Shown here piece by piece: positions 1 to 7,939 of a DNA stretch of 64,000 bases. The DNA is taken from positions 62,001 through 126,000 of the forward strand of contig CALODS010000001.1 of assembly GCA_942492225.1 (NCBI GenBank), in the 5' to 3' direction. The notes under the pieces are model-generated. The model was given only the letters and a program-made list of their open reading frames with translations, was not told the origin of the DNA and made no database searches. Origin of the DNA: JAFGTX01 sp942492225. GTDB lineage: Bacteria; Bacillota; Clostridia; Peptostreptococcales; Acidaminobacteraceae. The stretch's first letter is position 1; every line of letters starts with the position of its first letter. A program made the position numbers and the translations under genes.

Positions 1-18
1 TTTTGAATTCTACATAAA

Positions 19-1269
19 TTACGCTTTTGCTCTTTCGGCATTCGTAATTTTAATTTCTTTTCCTTCTTTTCTCCACTCAGCAAATTCAGATACTGCTGTG
101 AATAATACGTCTGTAGAAGAGTTAAGAGCAGTTTCACATGAATCTTGGATAACTCCAACAATGAAACCAACACCGACAACTTGCATTGCTACATCATTTG
201 GAATACCAAATAATGAACAAGCAAGAGGGATAAGAAGTAATGAACCACCAGCAACACCCGAAGCACCACAAGCACTAACTGCTGATAATACTGAAAGGAT
301 AATTGCTGTACCCATGTCTACTTGAATTCCTAATGTGTGTACTGCAGCTAATGTTAATACTGAGATAGTAATCGCAGCACCAGCCATATTTACAGTTGCA
401 CCTAATGGAATTGAGACAGAGTAGTTATCTTTATCTAATCCTAATTCTTCACAAAGTGTCATATTAACTGGAATATTCGCAGCTGATGATCTTGTAAAGA
501 ATGCTGTAAGTCCACTGTCTTTTAAACATTTAAATACCAATGGGTATGGATTTTTTCTCATCATTACAAAAGCAATAATTGGATTAACAACAAGAGCAAT
601 AAATGCCATAGACCCAACTAATACTACTAACAAACGACCATACTCACTTAATGCATCAATACCATTTGTAGATACTGTATCAAATACAAGACCCATAATA
701 CCGAATGGTGCAAGGTTGATTACCCATCTTACGATTTGTGCTAATGCGTCAGCAATATTAACGATGAATGTTTTAGTTGTGTCTGGTGCATTTCTTAATG
801 CAAGACCTAATAAAACAGCCCAAGCCAAAATTCCAATGTAGTTAGCACTTGCAAGAGCAGTTACTGGGTTTGAAACGATATTCATCAATAATGTTTTTAA
901 TACTTCTGCAACACCACTTGGAGGAGCAACGCCTGTAGCGCCTTCAACAAGTGTTAAAGTTACTGGGAACATAAAACTTGCAACTACTGCTGTAAGACCA
1001 GCTAAAAATGTTCCTAATAAATATAATGTAACAATTGATTTCATATTAGTCTTTTGACCAGCTTTATGTTGTGATATAGCTGATGTTACTAAGAATAATA
1101 CAAGAATCGGTGCAACCGCTTTTAATGCACCTACAAATAATGATCCAAAAATCCCAATGACAGCAACCTTCGTTGGAACAGTTACTGCTAATGCGATACC
1201 CACAATTAGACCTAAGATAATTCTCTTAACAAGACTAATTGAGTTCCATGATTTTACTAAATTTCCCAT
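19..1269 (-). CDS. sstT: Serine/threonine:Na+ symporter SstT
   Basis: A 416-residue polytopic membrane protein of the dicarboxylate/amino acid:cation symporter (DAACS) family. In the SstT branch these import serine and threonine with Na+. Multiple hydrophobic helices run from residue 15 onward. The C-terminal half has the family hairpin and substrate region: SIPLGATVNMAGAA near residue 290 and QDSCETALNSSTDV near residue 375. The length matches SstT (about 400-415). It starts at an ATG and no partner gene is adjacent, so it is probably monocistronic. The upstream leader holds a stem-loop. SstT rather than a glutamate/dicarboxylate carrier is chosen from the overall sequence pattern; exact substrate is inferred. 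Confidence 0.9.
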   Translation of the reverse strand: MGNLVKSWNSISLVKRIILGLIVGIALAVTVPTKVAVIGIFGSLFVGALKAVAPILVLFLVTSAISQHKAGQKTNMKSIVTLYLLGTFLAGLTAVVASFMFPVTLTLVEGATGVAPPSGVAEVLKTLLMNIVSNPVTALASANYIGILAWAVLLGLALRNAPDTTKTFIVNIADALAQIVRWVINLAPFGIMGLVFDTVSTNGIDALSEYGRLLVVLVGSMAFIALVVNPIIAFVMMRKNPYPLVFKCLKDSGLTAFFTRSSAANIPVNMTLCEELGLDKDNYSVSIPLGATVNMAGAAITISVLTLAAVHTLGIQVDMGTAIILSVLSAVSACGASGVAGGSLLLIPLACSLFGIPNDVAMQVVGVGFIVGVIQDSCETALNSSTDVLFTAVSEFAEWRKEGKEIKITNAERAKA

Positions 1270-1807
1270 GATTCTTTTACCCCCTAATAAAATAAAAAAA
1301 TAAGTACATATGTGAATTTTCTACAAATAGTCATCAATAATTTTTAGAATATTATGACTATACATTCAATAACGAAGGCTACGTCTAACCCACTGAATTA
1401 TATAAAAAATTCAAACAACAAATGAAGTTTATCATAAAATCTTATTTATTTAAAGTAAAAATCATTAATTTATTAATTTTTTGTATAATTCGTCTTTTTT
1501 TCTTCTTATATAGGATGTTATATTGATAATACTTGTTTTAATCATCATATTAAAGATTAAATTATTATAAAATATTTAACTAAAAATTAATGGAAAATCA
1601 TATTTATACATTAATAATTTATGTATAAGTGTCTAATTTAACTTGTTAACAAAATTTCATACAAGTCACTTTGTTTTGAATTTTCCGACATATTAATCTT
1701 TGAATCAACAGTAAAGCATTTTTTCATACTTTTGTTATATCTACACTAAAAAAGCCACAATGCTGTTTAACATTGCGGCCTACGTATTATCACTGCATTA
1801 ATTATTA
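1270..1807. other. Intergenic region with sstT leader
   Basis: No gene is visible here. On the minus strand a candidate -10 (TATAAT, plus positions 1397-1402) lies about 130 nt before sstT without a clear -35. The leader can form a stem from ATAGTCAT and ATGACTAT (1327-1361). I do not recognise a known riboswitch. The rest is very AT-rich. The left part of the region ends with the terminator of the next minus-strand gene. Confidence 0.4.
1745..1780 (-). terminator. Rho-independent terminator after the flavodoxin-ferredoxin gene
   Basis: On the minus strand the stem GCCGCAATG / CATTGTGGC with a TTAAACAG-type loop is followed by TTTTTTAG. It sits just downstream of the gene ending at 1808. Confidence 0.8.
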
Positions 1808-2596
1808 CTAAATAAATAATTCTGGTTCTTTTCTATCCTGATAGGTCTTTGTTAACCACTCTGCATGTTCAATAAACGTTGATAAGTTTATCTTCCGTGC
1901 ACTAGCAGGACAGTTTCTAATACACCTAAAACAAGTGATGCACTTTTGAGGATCGGTAACCGAAAAATCATTAGAAGGGATTGCTAAAACAGGACACTCT
2001 CTTGAGCAACGCCCACAAGATACACAGTTTTTTGATGTTTCTGGAACAAGCGGTCCTCCAAAATCATGCCGAAACTGTGTTTTAAAAGGAAATGTTCCTG
2101 GAATACACTCTTCAAAATCATGAGATTCTATTGTTGAACTGAATTTTTCTTGCAATTTTTCACCAAATTTTTGGGCTGTTAATGCATCTAACGCATCGGG
2201 TCTCCCTTTTGCTATATCGATGTCAAAAGAATGTTCACAAACAAAGGCTGCTGCTGCTATTTGATTAAATCCCGATGCTTCACAAAGTTTCGTTAACTCC
2301 AATAATGCATCATCATACGCGCGGTTACCATAGGTCACTACAGTGGCAATCTTTGCATTATTTCCTTTAAGCGTTTTTAAGTAATATCGCGGAATTCTTA
2401 CTACGCGTCCAGCATAAACAGGAAATACCATAATGACGTGATCGTCCTCTGTAAATAGTAACTCTTCGGCTCTCACTGATGGCTTACACAAATCAATATA
2501 GGATGTCACACTATTATTTAATCCACTGCCTATTAAGCGTGCAATTTTCTCTGTTGTGCCAGTTGGAGAAAAATATATAATTATTGTTTTACTCAT
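1808..2596 (-). CDS. EFR1-type flavodoxin-ferredoxin fusion
   Basis: The N-terminal half is a flavodoxin-like domain. The FMN phosphate loop is visible right after the start as IIYFSPTGTTEKIA. The C-terminal part carries two [4Fe-4S] motifs, CVSCGRCSRECP and CITCFRCIRNCP. This is the architecture of the EFR1 ferrodoxin family, small electron-transfer proteins of anaerobes. An in-frame upstream Met at 2626 has no ribosome site; the MSKTIII start at 2596 is preceded by a modest GGTGA and fits the flavodoxin fold, so I use it. It lies 82 nt after thiD on the same strand and could be read through from the thi operon, but a functional link is not shown. Electron partner unknown. Confidence 0.85.
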   Translation of the reverse strand: MSKTIIIYFSPTGTTEKIARLIGSGLNNSVTSYIDLCKPSVRAEELLFTEDDHVIMVFPVYAGRVVRIPRYYLKTLKGNNAKIATVVTYGNRAYDDALLELTKLCEASGFNQIAAAAFVCEHSFDIDIAKGRPDALDALTAQKFGEKLQEKFSSTIESHDFEECIPGTFPFKTQFRHDFGGPLVPETSKNCVSCGRCSRECPVLAIPSNDFSVTDPQKCITCFRCIRNCPASARKINLSTFIEHAEWLTKTYQDRKEPELFI

Positions 2597-2678
2597 TATT
2601 TCACCAGCTTTTCTTTTTATATACATATTAGTATATCACTTAATATGTTTTTTTTTTAAAAAATCGCACTGTCTATTA

Positions 2679-3458
2679 CTACAACTTATACCCATGATTC
2701 AAAGGCCCTCTGCCTTTGCCTAAATCCATTTTGTCGGCAATCGCGCCTGAAATAAATATTTTAGCTTTTCTAACACTCTCTTCGATCGTAAAACCAAGCG
2801 CTAAATTACTTGCAATAGCTGATGAAAGGGTACAACCAGTCCCGTGAGTATTTGGATTATCGAGTTTATTACCTTTAAACCAAATAATTTCACCATAGGT
2901 GTAAAGTAAGTCATTCGCATGTTCTTCTAAATGCCCACCTTTAATCAAAATATGTCCTTGATACTTTTTCGAAATCATTTCAGCAGCATCAATCATATCA
3001 TCCGCTGTTTCAATAGTCATTCCACTGATTAATTCTGCCTCGTATAAATTTGGCGTGATGACTGTTGCAAGTGGCATAAGTTTAGACAATAAGACATCCA
3101 TTGCTTTATCTTCAATGAGTCGACTGCCAGAGGTTGAAACCATGACTGGATCTAGAACGATATTATGCGCGTGATTTGCCTGAAGACGTTCAACAATCCC
3201 TTCAATAATTTCAGTAGAAGACACCATTCCAATTTTTATTGCATCTGGAAAAATGTCCGTCATGACACAATCAATTTGCTTTTTTACAAAGTCCACTGTA
3301 CAATTTTCGATACCGTATACACCTGTTGTATTCTGAGCTGTTAAAGCGGTTATAACACTCATACCAAAACATTTATGAGCCATAAATGTTTTGAGGTCTG
3401 CTTGAATGCCCGCACCACCACTACAATCAGATCCGGCAATTGTAAGAACCGTTTTCAT
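2679..3458 (-). CDS. thiD: Hydroxymethylpyrimidine/phosphomethylpyrimidine kinase ThiD
   Basis: A 259-residue ribokinase-fold enzyme that phosphorylates HMP and HMP-P in thiamine biosynthesis or salvage. The N terminus has TIAGSDCSGGAGIQAD, the substrate-binding signature of ThiD. GTGCTLSSAIASNLA near residue 207 is the anion hole and catalytic Asp-type region; here the usual Asp-Gly-Thr reads as NTHGTGCT. Length matches ThiD (about 260-270). It is the last gene of thiM-thiE-thiD, 28 nt after thiE. The set lacks thiC, so in this window the operon looks like a salvage set. Confidence 0.93.
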   Translation of the reverse strand: MKTVLTIAGSDCSGGAGIQADLKTFMAHKCFGMSVITALTAQNTTGVYGIENCTVDFVKKQIDCVMTDIFPDAIKIGMVSSTEIIEGIVERLQANHAHNIVLDPVMVSTSGSRLIEDKAMDVLLSKLMPLATVITPNLYEAELISGMTIETADDMIDAAEMISKKYQGHILIKGGHLEEHANDLLYTYGEIIWFKGNKLDNPNTHGTGCTLSSAIASNLALGFTIEESVRKAKIFISGAIADKMDLGKGRGPLNHGYKL

Positions 3459-3486
3459 AAATACGCCTCACTTTCTTCCATTTCTA

Positions 3487-4125
3487 TTATTTAAACAGAC
3501 GATTACATTTTTCTGAGAGTGTTCTTGTGGCTTGTTCAATATTTTCTTTTGCCAAAATTGCAGAAATAACCGCTACGCCATTAATACCACTACCGTCAAG
3601 ACGTTCAACATTCCTTTCATTGATTCCACCAATTGCTACAACTGGTATCTTTACCATTTCACAAATTGCAGATAATGTCTCATAAGATACATCTGCGGCA
3701 TCAAGTTTTGTTGTCGTTGAAAATACAGCCCCTACACCAAGATAATCTGCACCTAGTTTTTCTGCATATAGTGCTTCTTCTACAGTTCTCACAGAGACAC
3801 CAAGAATTTTATCTGGCCCTAACTTTGTTCTTGCACCAACAACAGCCATATCCTCCTGACCAATATGAACCCCATCGGCACCAGAAGCAATGGCTATATC
3901 AACATCATCATTAACAACATAAGGTACATTATATTGTGTTGCTAATTTTTTTAGCTTTAGGGCTGACCTTAAAAAAGATTCTCCACTTAAATTCTTTTCT
4001 CGTATCTGTAAAAAAGTCACACCATTTTTTAAGGCACGTTCTACATCGTTATAAAGTGTTCTTTCACCAACCCATGTTCTATCAGTCACAAGATAAACTT
4101 TTAGCATCTCTTTATTGAAGTTCAA
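3487..4125 (-). CDS. thiE: Thiamine phosphate synthase ThiE
   Basis: A 212-residue TIM-barrel enzyme that couples HMP-PP with thiazole phosphate (HET-P) to give thiamine monophosphate. Visible family motifs are the diphosphate/phosphate-binding segments LQIREKN near residue 40, VNDDVDIA near 72, DGVHIGQEDM near 83, LGVGAVFSTTTK near 130, and VVAIGGI near 162. Length is typical. Its first codons overlap the end of thiM by 14 nt, which indicates translational coupling. It is controlled by the TPP riboswitch upstream of thiM. Confidence 0.95.
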   Translation of the reverse strand: MNFNKEMLKVYLVTDRTWVGERTLYNDVERALKNGVTFLQIREKNLSGESFLRSALKLKKLATQYNVPYVVNDDVDIAIASGADGVHIGQEDMAVVGARTKLGPDKILGVSVRTVEEALYAEKLGADYLGVGAVFSTTTKLDAADVSYETLSAICEMVKIPVVAIGGINERNVERLDGSGINGVAVISAILAKENIEQATRTLSEKCNRLFK

Positions 4126-4933
4126 TTAATGCACCTTCTTCCAATTGATCCACATCAATCATGCTCATACTATCGATAAAATATGTTCTAAAACTCCCCG
4201 TACCTTCGCCAAGTCTAATTGTTTTATTTGCTGCATACTGACCTGCAAGACCCATCATTGTTACAGCTGCAACAGTAGCATTAATAATAGCGGTCGGATT
4301 TGCACCACAGAATGTTGCAATAACACTTCCAAGCATACATCCCGTCCCCGTAATTTTAGACATCATTTCATGACCATTTCTTATCAGCGCAACCTCCTTG
4401 CCATCAGTTATGATATCTATTACACCCGTCGATACAATCACACAATTAAGCGCCTTAGAGACGCCTTTAATAAAGCTGATTGAATCATCTAAATTACTGT
4501 CGGTTATAATATCTTCTGCTTGTACATCTACACCACCAAAATGCCTTCCATTGCTAGAAAGTGCCTTGATTTCTGATATATTTCCTTTGATGACATCGAA
4601 CCTTACTTCTTTGATAAGTTTCTCTACAGTCTCATTTCTAAGCGTTGAAGCACCAACACCTACTGGATCTAAAATTACAGGAATACCTTTTTTATTCGCT
4701 GCTTTTCCTGCTTTAATCATTGCATCAATTGTTCTTTCATTTAATGTCCCAATATTAATATATAAGACGCTGCTAATGTCTACGATCTCTTCTACCTCAT
4801 TTATATCATCCGCCATAAGTGGTGCACCACCAACCGCTAAAATAATATTTGCCACATCATTTACCGTCACATAGTTCGTCATACTATGAACCAAGGGTGG
4901 ATTCTTCTTTAATCTTTCAAATGCATCAATCAT
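4112..4933 (-). CDS. thiM: Hydroxyethylthiazole kinase ThiM
   Basis: A 273-residue kinase that phosphorylates hydroxyethylthiazole (THZ), a salvage step feeding ThiE. Visible motifs: VHSMTNYVTVNDVANIILAVG (substrate and inter-subunit region, residues 15-35), ILDPVGVGAS near residue 85, and the catalytic GTGCMLGSVIA near residue 195. First gene after the TPP riboswitch and its terminator hairpin. It overlaps thiE. Together thiM-thiE-thiD make a complete salvage route from thiazole plus pyrimidine to thiamine phosphate. Confidence 0.95.
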   Translation of the reverse strand: MIDAFERLKKNPPLVHSMTNYVTVNDVANIILAVGGAPLMADDINEVEEIVDISSVLYINIGTLNERTIDAMIKAGKAANKKGIPVILDPVGVGASTLRNETVEKLIKEVRFDVIKGNISEIKALSSNGRHFGGVDVQAEDIITDSNLDDSISFIKGVSKALNCVIVSTGVIDIITDGKEVALIRNGHEMMSKITGTGCMLGSVIATFCGANPTAIINATVAAVTMMGLAGQYAANKTIRLGEGTGSFRTYFIDSMSMIDVDQLEEGALIELQ

Positions 4934-5030
4934 ATAATTTCGACCTTACGGTCTCCCTCCTCTATTATCTGAAACGCATGTTCCAAAAATAATTTTTTAA
5001 TATAAGTCCTTCAACACATACGCGCAAAGC

Positions 5031-5062
5031 AAAAAAACGCGCTACCAATTGGTAACGCGTTT
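5031..5062 (-). terminator. Expression-platform terminator of the TPP riboswitch
   Basis: On the minus strand the stem AACGCGTTACCA / TGGTAGCGCGTT is followed by seven T residues. It lies between the TPP aptamer and thiM, so it is the expected ligand-controlled terminator. Confidence 0.85.
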
Positions 5063-5085
5063 AGATAGCATAAACGACTCTAATA

Positions 5086-5176
5086 AGATCTCCTTACGTT
5101 GGCATTACCCATGTCAAGTTATAGGGTCTAAATCTTCATTGATTTACTCTCAGCCTGATGTTACAAGCTCCCCTGC
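5086..5176 (-). promoter_or_regulatory. TPP riboswitch (THI element)
   Basis: Read on the minus strand, the conserved core elements appear in order: GGGGAGC, then GGCTGAGAG, then a variable arm, then GACCC, then TTGACATGGGTAATGCCA, then ACGTAAGGAGA. These are the pyrimidine- and pyrophosphate-sensing helices of the thi-box aptamer. The usual CCTGATCTGG is CTTGACATGG here. It precedes thiM-thiE-thiD and is followed by an intrinsic terminator, indicating transcriptional control by TPP. Confidence 0.95.
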
Positions 5177-5193
5177 ATATAAAATTCTAATTC

Positions 5194-5222
5194 ATTATAC
5201 ACCTATTTGTTTCTAATGTCTA
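5194..5222 (-). promoter_or_regulatory. Promoter of the thi operon
   Basis: A minus-strand -35 TAGACA and -10 TATAAT are separated by 17 nt. The start would lie about 10 nt before the TPP aptamer. Confidence 0.65.
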
Positions 5223-5286
5223 AAGAGATTTTTTTTGATATAATGAGTTAATCATTCAATACTCAGAGAAGAAAAGAGGAATCCAT

Positions 5287-6177
5287 ATGAAGCATATAAA
5301 AGGCAAAACATATTATTATGATAGCATTGTTTCACAGGGCGGTTATAATGTAGACAATGAATGGCTCATTATCGATACAGGTAATGATGATTCTAGTGCA
5401 AAGAAGTCTATTCGTGATCTTAATGATCCAACCATTAGTTACATTTTTAACACACATTCTCATGCAGATCATTGTGGTGGTAATCACTATTTTCAAAAAA
5501 AATATCATACTGAAATCATTGCGCCCATTTTAGAACATTGTTTTATTGAACAACCTATTTTGGAGCCAACATACTTATATGGTGCAATGCCTCCAAAAGA
5601 AATGGAAAATAAATTTTTGTTTGCAAAACCTTCAACAGTTAATAAAATTATTAACGAAGAGACGTCACTCTCATTAAGATTTGGCAAGCACGATCATTTA
5701 TTTCAATTGATTTCTGTACCAGGGCATTCACCGAATATGATGGGCATTATTACACCTGATAACATAGCATTTATTGGTGATACGCTTTTAGGTGAGACTT
5801 TTTTAGAAAAGCATCCTCTTATTTTTACTTACGATGTCACAAATCATTTGGACTCTATTTTGAAAATGTCAACGCTCGAGGCAGATGGATATGTGCTTTC
5901 CCATGGCGGTTTTATTGAAACTATTGAACCTCTTATCCGCAAAAATAAAGCAGCTTTACTTAGTGTTTCTTATATGATTCTTGAAACTTTAAAGAATCAT
6001 ACACTCACTTTTGATGGTCTTCATCAAGAAATTTTAAAAAAAGTTGAACTAAAAGAAAATCTTTCTACTCACCAACTCAACAGATCTGTTCTAAAAGCAC
6101 ATGCACAATATCTTAATCAGCTAGGAGATTTAACGATGTTCACTGACAATGGACAGTTGTTACTACAAAGAAAATAA
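5287..6177 (+). CDS. MBL-fold metallo-hydrolase
   Basis: A 296-residue metallo-beta-lactamase-fold protein on the plus strand. The zinc-binding motif reads THSHADHCGG near residue 57; further ligands are visible as VPGHSPNM near 145, FIGDTLLGE near 160 and LSHGG near 198. A C-terminal extension of about 85 residues is helical. AGAGGA sits 6 nt before the ATG. It is divergent from the thi operon and the only gene of its transcription unit. The family covers thioesterases, lactonases and glyoxalase II relatives, so the substrate cannot be called. Confidence 0.85.
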   Translation: MKHIKGKTYYYDSIVSQGGYNVDNEWLIIDTGNDDSSAKKSIRDLNDPTISYIFNTHSHADHCGGNHYFQKKYHTEIIAPILEHCFIEQPILEPTYLYGAMPPKEMENKFLFAKPSTVNKIINEETSLSLRFGKHDHLFQLISVPGHSPNMMGIITPDNIAFIGDTLLGETFLEKHPLIFTYDVTNHLDSILKMSTLEADGYVLSHGGFIETIEPLIRKNKAALLSVSYMILETLKNHTLTFDGLHQEILKKVELKENLSTHQLNRSVLKAHAQYLNQLGDLTMFTDNGQLLLQRK

Positions 6178-6204
6178 AAAAAATGGTAGACTATTGTCTA
6201 CCAT
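6175..6204. terminator. Terminator shared by convergent genes
   Basis: The inverted repeat ATGGTAGAC / GTCTACCAT (6183-6204) lies between the convergent genes and overlaps the stop of the minus-strand gene. On the minus strand it is followed by a run of T; the plus-strand tail is weak. Confidence 0.65.
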
Positions 6205-6683
6205 CTTCTATTTCTACTAAATGATTTTAAGTGATTCTCACTACTTTTCATCAAACGATCAAAAGTATCTCTCACATCATCAGGTAAATCTTGTGATAAA
6301 AATTGTTTATACATCTCTATATTATTTACTTCAGCAACAACACCTAGTTCAAAACTTTCACTCAAACTTTCAGGTTTAACCACAAACTCATTAGAGACTA
6401 CTTCCGGAATAACAAACTGATAAATTTCATACAATTCTAATACCCATTCGATATGACGTTCTTCTGCTTTTACAATATTACTAAAAGGTCTTTGCGCATC
6501 AAATGTCTCAATAATATAATCATATTCAGCTTTTGCCATTATTTCATCTTCATAAGAATATTGGAACATTTCTTCTAAGGTATACACTGTATTTTCCTCT
6601 ACCGAAAGTGCACCTATACTATCTGCAAAGGATGAAACCGATACAAGACTTAACAATAAAATAAGTAATAATGTTCTTTTCAT
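6198..6683 (-). CDS. Exported ferritin-like (diiron) domain protein
   Basis: About 161 residues. The N terminus (MKRTLLLILLLSLVSVSSFA) is a signal peptide. The mature part has a four-helix ferritin-like pattern with acidic and His residues spaced as diiron ligands: YEDEIMAKAEY, AEERHIEWV (ExxH), EVNNIEMY, and SENHLKSF (ExxH). This resembles the DUF2202-type ferritin-like family. The start is taken at 6683 because AAAGGAGAT lies 9 nt upstream; a Met three codons earlier overlaps that site. A redox or oxygen-related role outside the membrane is inferred only. Confidence 0.75.
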   Translation of the reverse strand: MKRTLLLILLLSLVSVSSFADSIGALSVEENTVYTLEEMFQYSYEDEIMAKAEYDYIIETFDAQRPFSNIVKAEERHIEWVLELYEIYQFVIPEVVSNEFVVKPESLSESFELGVVAEVNNIEMYKQFLSQDLPDDVRDTFDRLMKSSENHLKSFSRNRRW

Positions 6684-6800
6684 TTTTCCCATCTCCTTTA
6701 TCTGTTTACAGTATGTCATTCAAAAGTGACAATTCTGTGACAATTAAAAGGCTTTTTAAATTCTTCTTGAACTGAGATTGCTTTATTTTATATTTCCATG

Positions 6801-7556
6801 TTACAAAAGGTCAATAATCATTTTGATAACCAGTAGAAGTGACGTCACTATAAAGACTGGTTTTATAAATTTTGACCCTTTTTCTATTGCAAGTTTTGAC
6901 CCAACTTTTGCACCGACTATCATACACAAGCCCATTGGAATGCCAATATAAAAATATACTTTGCCATTTAATAAGAATAAACTTAATGCTGTAATATTAC
7001 TTGCTAAATTTAGCATTCGTGTATTTGCAGAGGCTTTGACAAAATCAAATCCAAATATGCTAATTAAGCCAAATATAAGAAATGCACCAGTCCCCGGACC
7101 AAAAAAACCATCATAAAATCCTAATAGAAGGGCAAGCACCATCGCTAAAGCAACATTTTTTTTTGTTAATCCTTTGAAATTATTTTTTAAACCAAGGTCT
7201 TTATTTAAAACCGTATAAGCACCAATCACAAAAACTAAAACAATAATAACTTTTTTTAAAAATTCTGGATCAATGCCCAAAACTGCTAATACACCTATTG
7301 CAGAACCAACAAAAGAAAAAGGCAAAATATATTTTAATAATTTTCCATTCATATGGCCACTTTTATAATAATGATAAGTACTTGAAAAAGCACCCATGGT
7401 TGAAGCAAATTTATTTGTTCCTAACGCAATATGTGTTGGTAGTCCAATGGCCAGAAGTGCTGGCGTTGTGATAAGACCACCACCACCAACAATTGCATCT
7501 ACCATTGCTCCGATAAATCCTGCTATACAGGCCATAATAATTAAAGACATCTCCAT
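6801..7556 (-). CDS. TSUP (TauE/SafE/YfcA) family membrane transporter
   Basis: A 251-residue membrane protein with about eight hydrophobic helices and the internal two-fold repeat of the sulfite exporter TauE/SafE family. The characteristic FIGAMVDAIVGGGGLITTPALLA occupies residues 15-37 and GFYDGFFGPGTGAFL lies near residue 146. Members export sulfite, sulfoacetate or other small anions, or import them; substrate unknown here. AGGAGA precedes the ATG at 7556. A leader with two strong hairpins lies 140-230 nt upstream, which suggests regulated transcription. Confidence 0.88.
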   Translation of the reverse strand: MEMSLIIMACIAGFIGAMVDAIVGGGGLITTPALLAIGLPTHIALGTNKFASTMGAFSSTYHYYKSGHMNGKLLKYILPFSFVGSAIGVLAVLGIDPEFLKKVIIVLVFVIGAYTVLNKDLGLKNNFKGLTKKNVALAMVLALLLGFYDGFFGPGTGAFLIFGLISIFGFDFVKASANTRMLNLASNITALSLFLLNGKVYFYIGIPMGLCMIVGAKVGSKLAIEKGSKFIKPVFIVTSLLLVIKMIIDLL

Positions 7557-7939
7557 ATGTATTCATCTCCTATTTTCCAAACTATATATGCCAACAATAG
7601 AATACAATTATTCTTTCACTTCGTCTACTACATATTAAGTTCAGCTCATCTCATAGGATGGTAGACTCTTAGAACAAACTCTTGTTTACTTTAAAAAAAA
7701 AGAAGTGCAGAACGTCTCTGCACTTCCTTGGGTCGCAAAGACATTAGGGAGAATCAATTAATAATTCATCTTTGCGATTTTTCAGTTGAGAAACTCATCA
7801 TAGATAAGTCACTAATATTATTATACAATTTATTTTGTACATTAAAATAGGTATTTTCAATATTTTCAGCTATTTTTTCTTTGTGTCACAAATAAATGAA
7901 ATTCTAAACATATCTTTATATGTTTTTATTGATAACTAT
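7557..7939. other. Intergenic region between the corrinoid operon and the TSUP gene
   Basis: No gene is visible. On the minus strand it holds a possible -10 (TATAAT at about 7821-7826), a 9-bp stem, and an intrinsic terminator, described separately. About 130 nt of unstructured leader follow before the TSUP start. Confidence 0.5.
7690..7783 (-). promoter_or_regulatory. Structured leader ending in a terminator, unidentified class
   Basis: On the minus strand there is first a perfect stem TCGCAAAGA / TCTTTGCGA with a 27-nt loop (about 7733-7777). The hairpin GAAGTGCAGA / TCTGCACTTC (about 7691-7718) follows directly, with a long T run. The arrangement is that of a riboswitch-like attenuator before the TSUP gene, or simply the 3' end of the corrinoid operon. 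I could not match it to a known riboswitch consensus. Confidence 0.45.

Noticed and set aside
4145..4874. Long plus-strand frames opposite thiM
   Set aside because: Antisense shadows of a clearly identified gene.
7690..7783. Leader considered as a cyclic-di-GMP-I, fluoride or purine riboswitch
   Set aside because: The conserved cores of those classes are not present on either strand, only a superficial CGCAAAG match.
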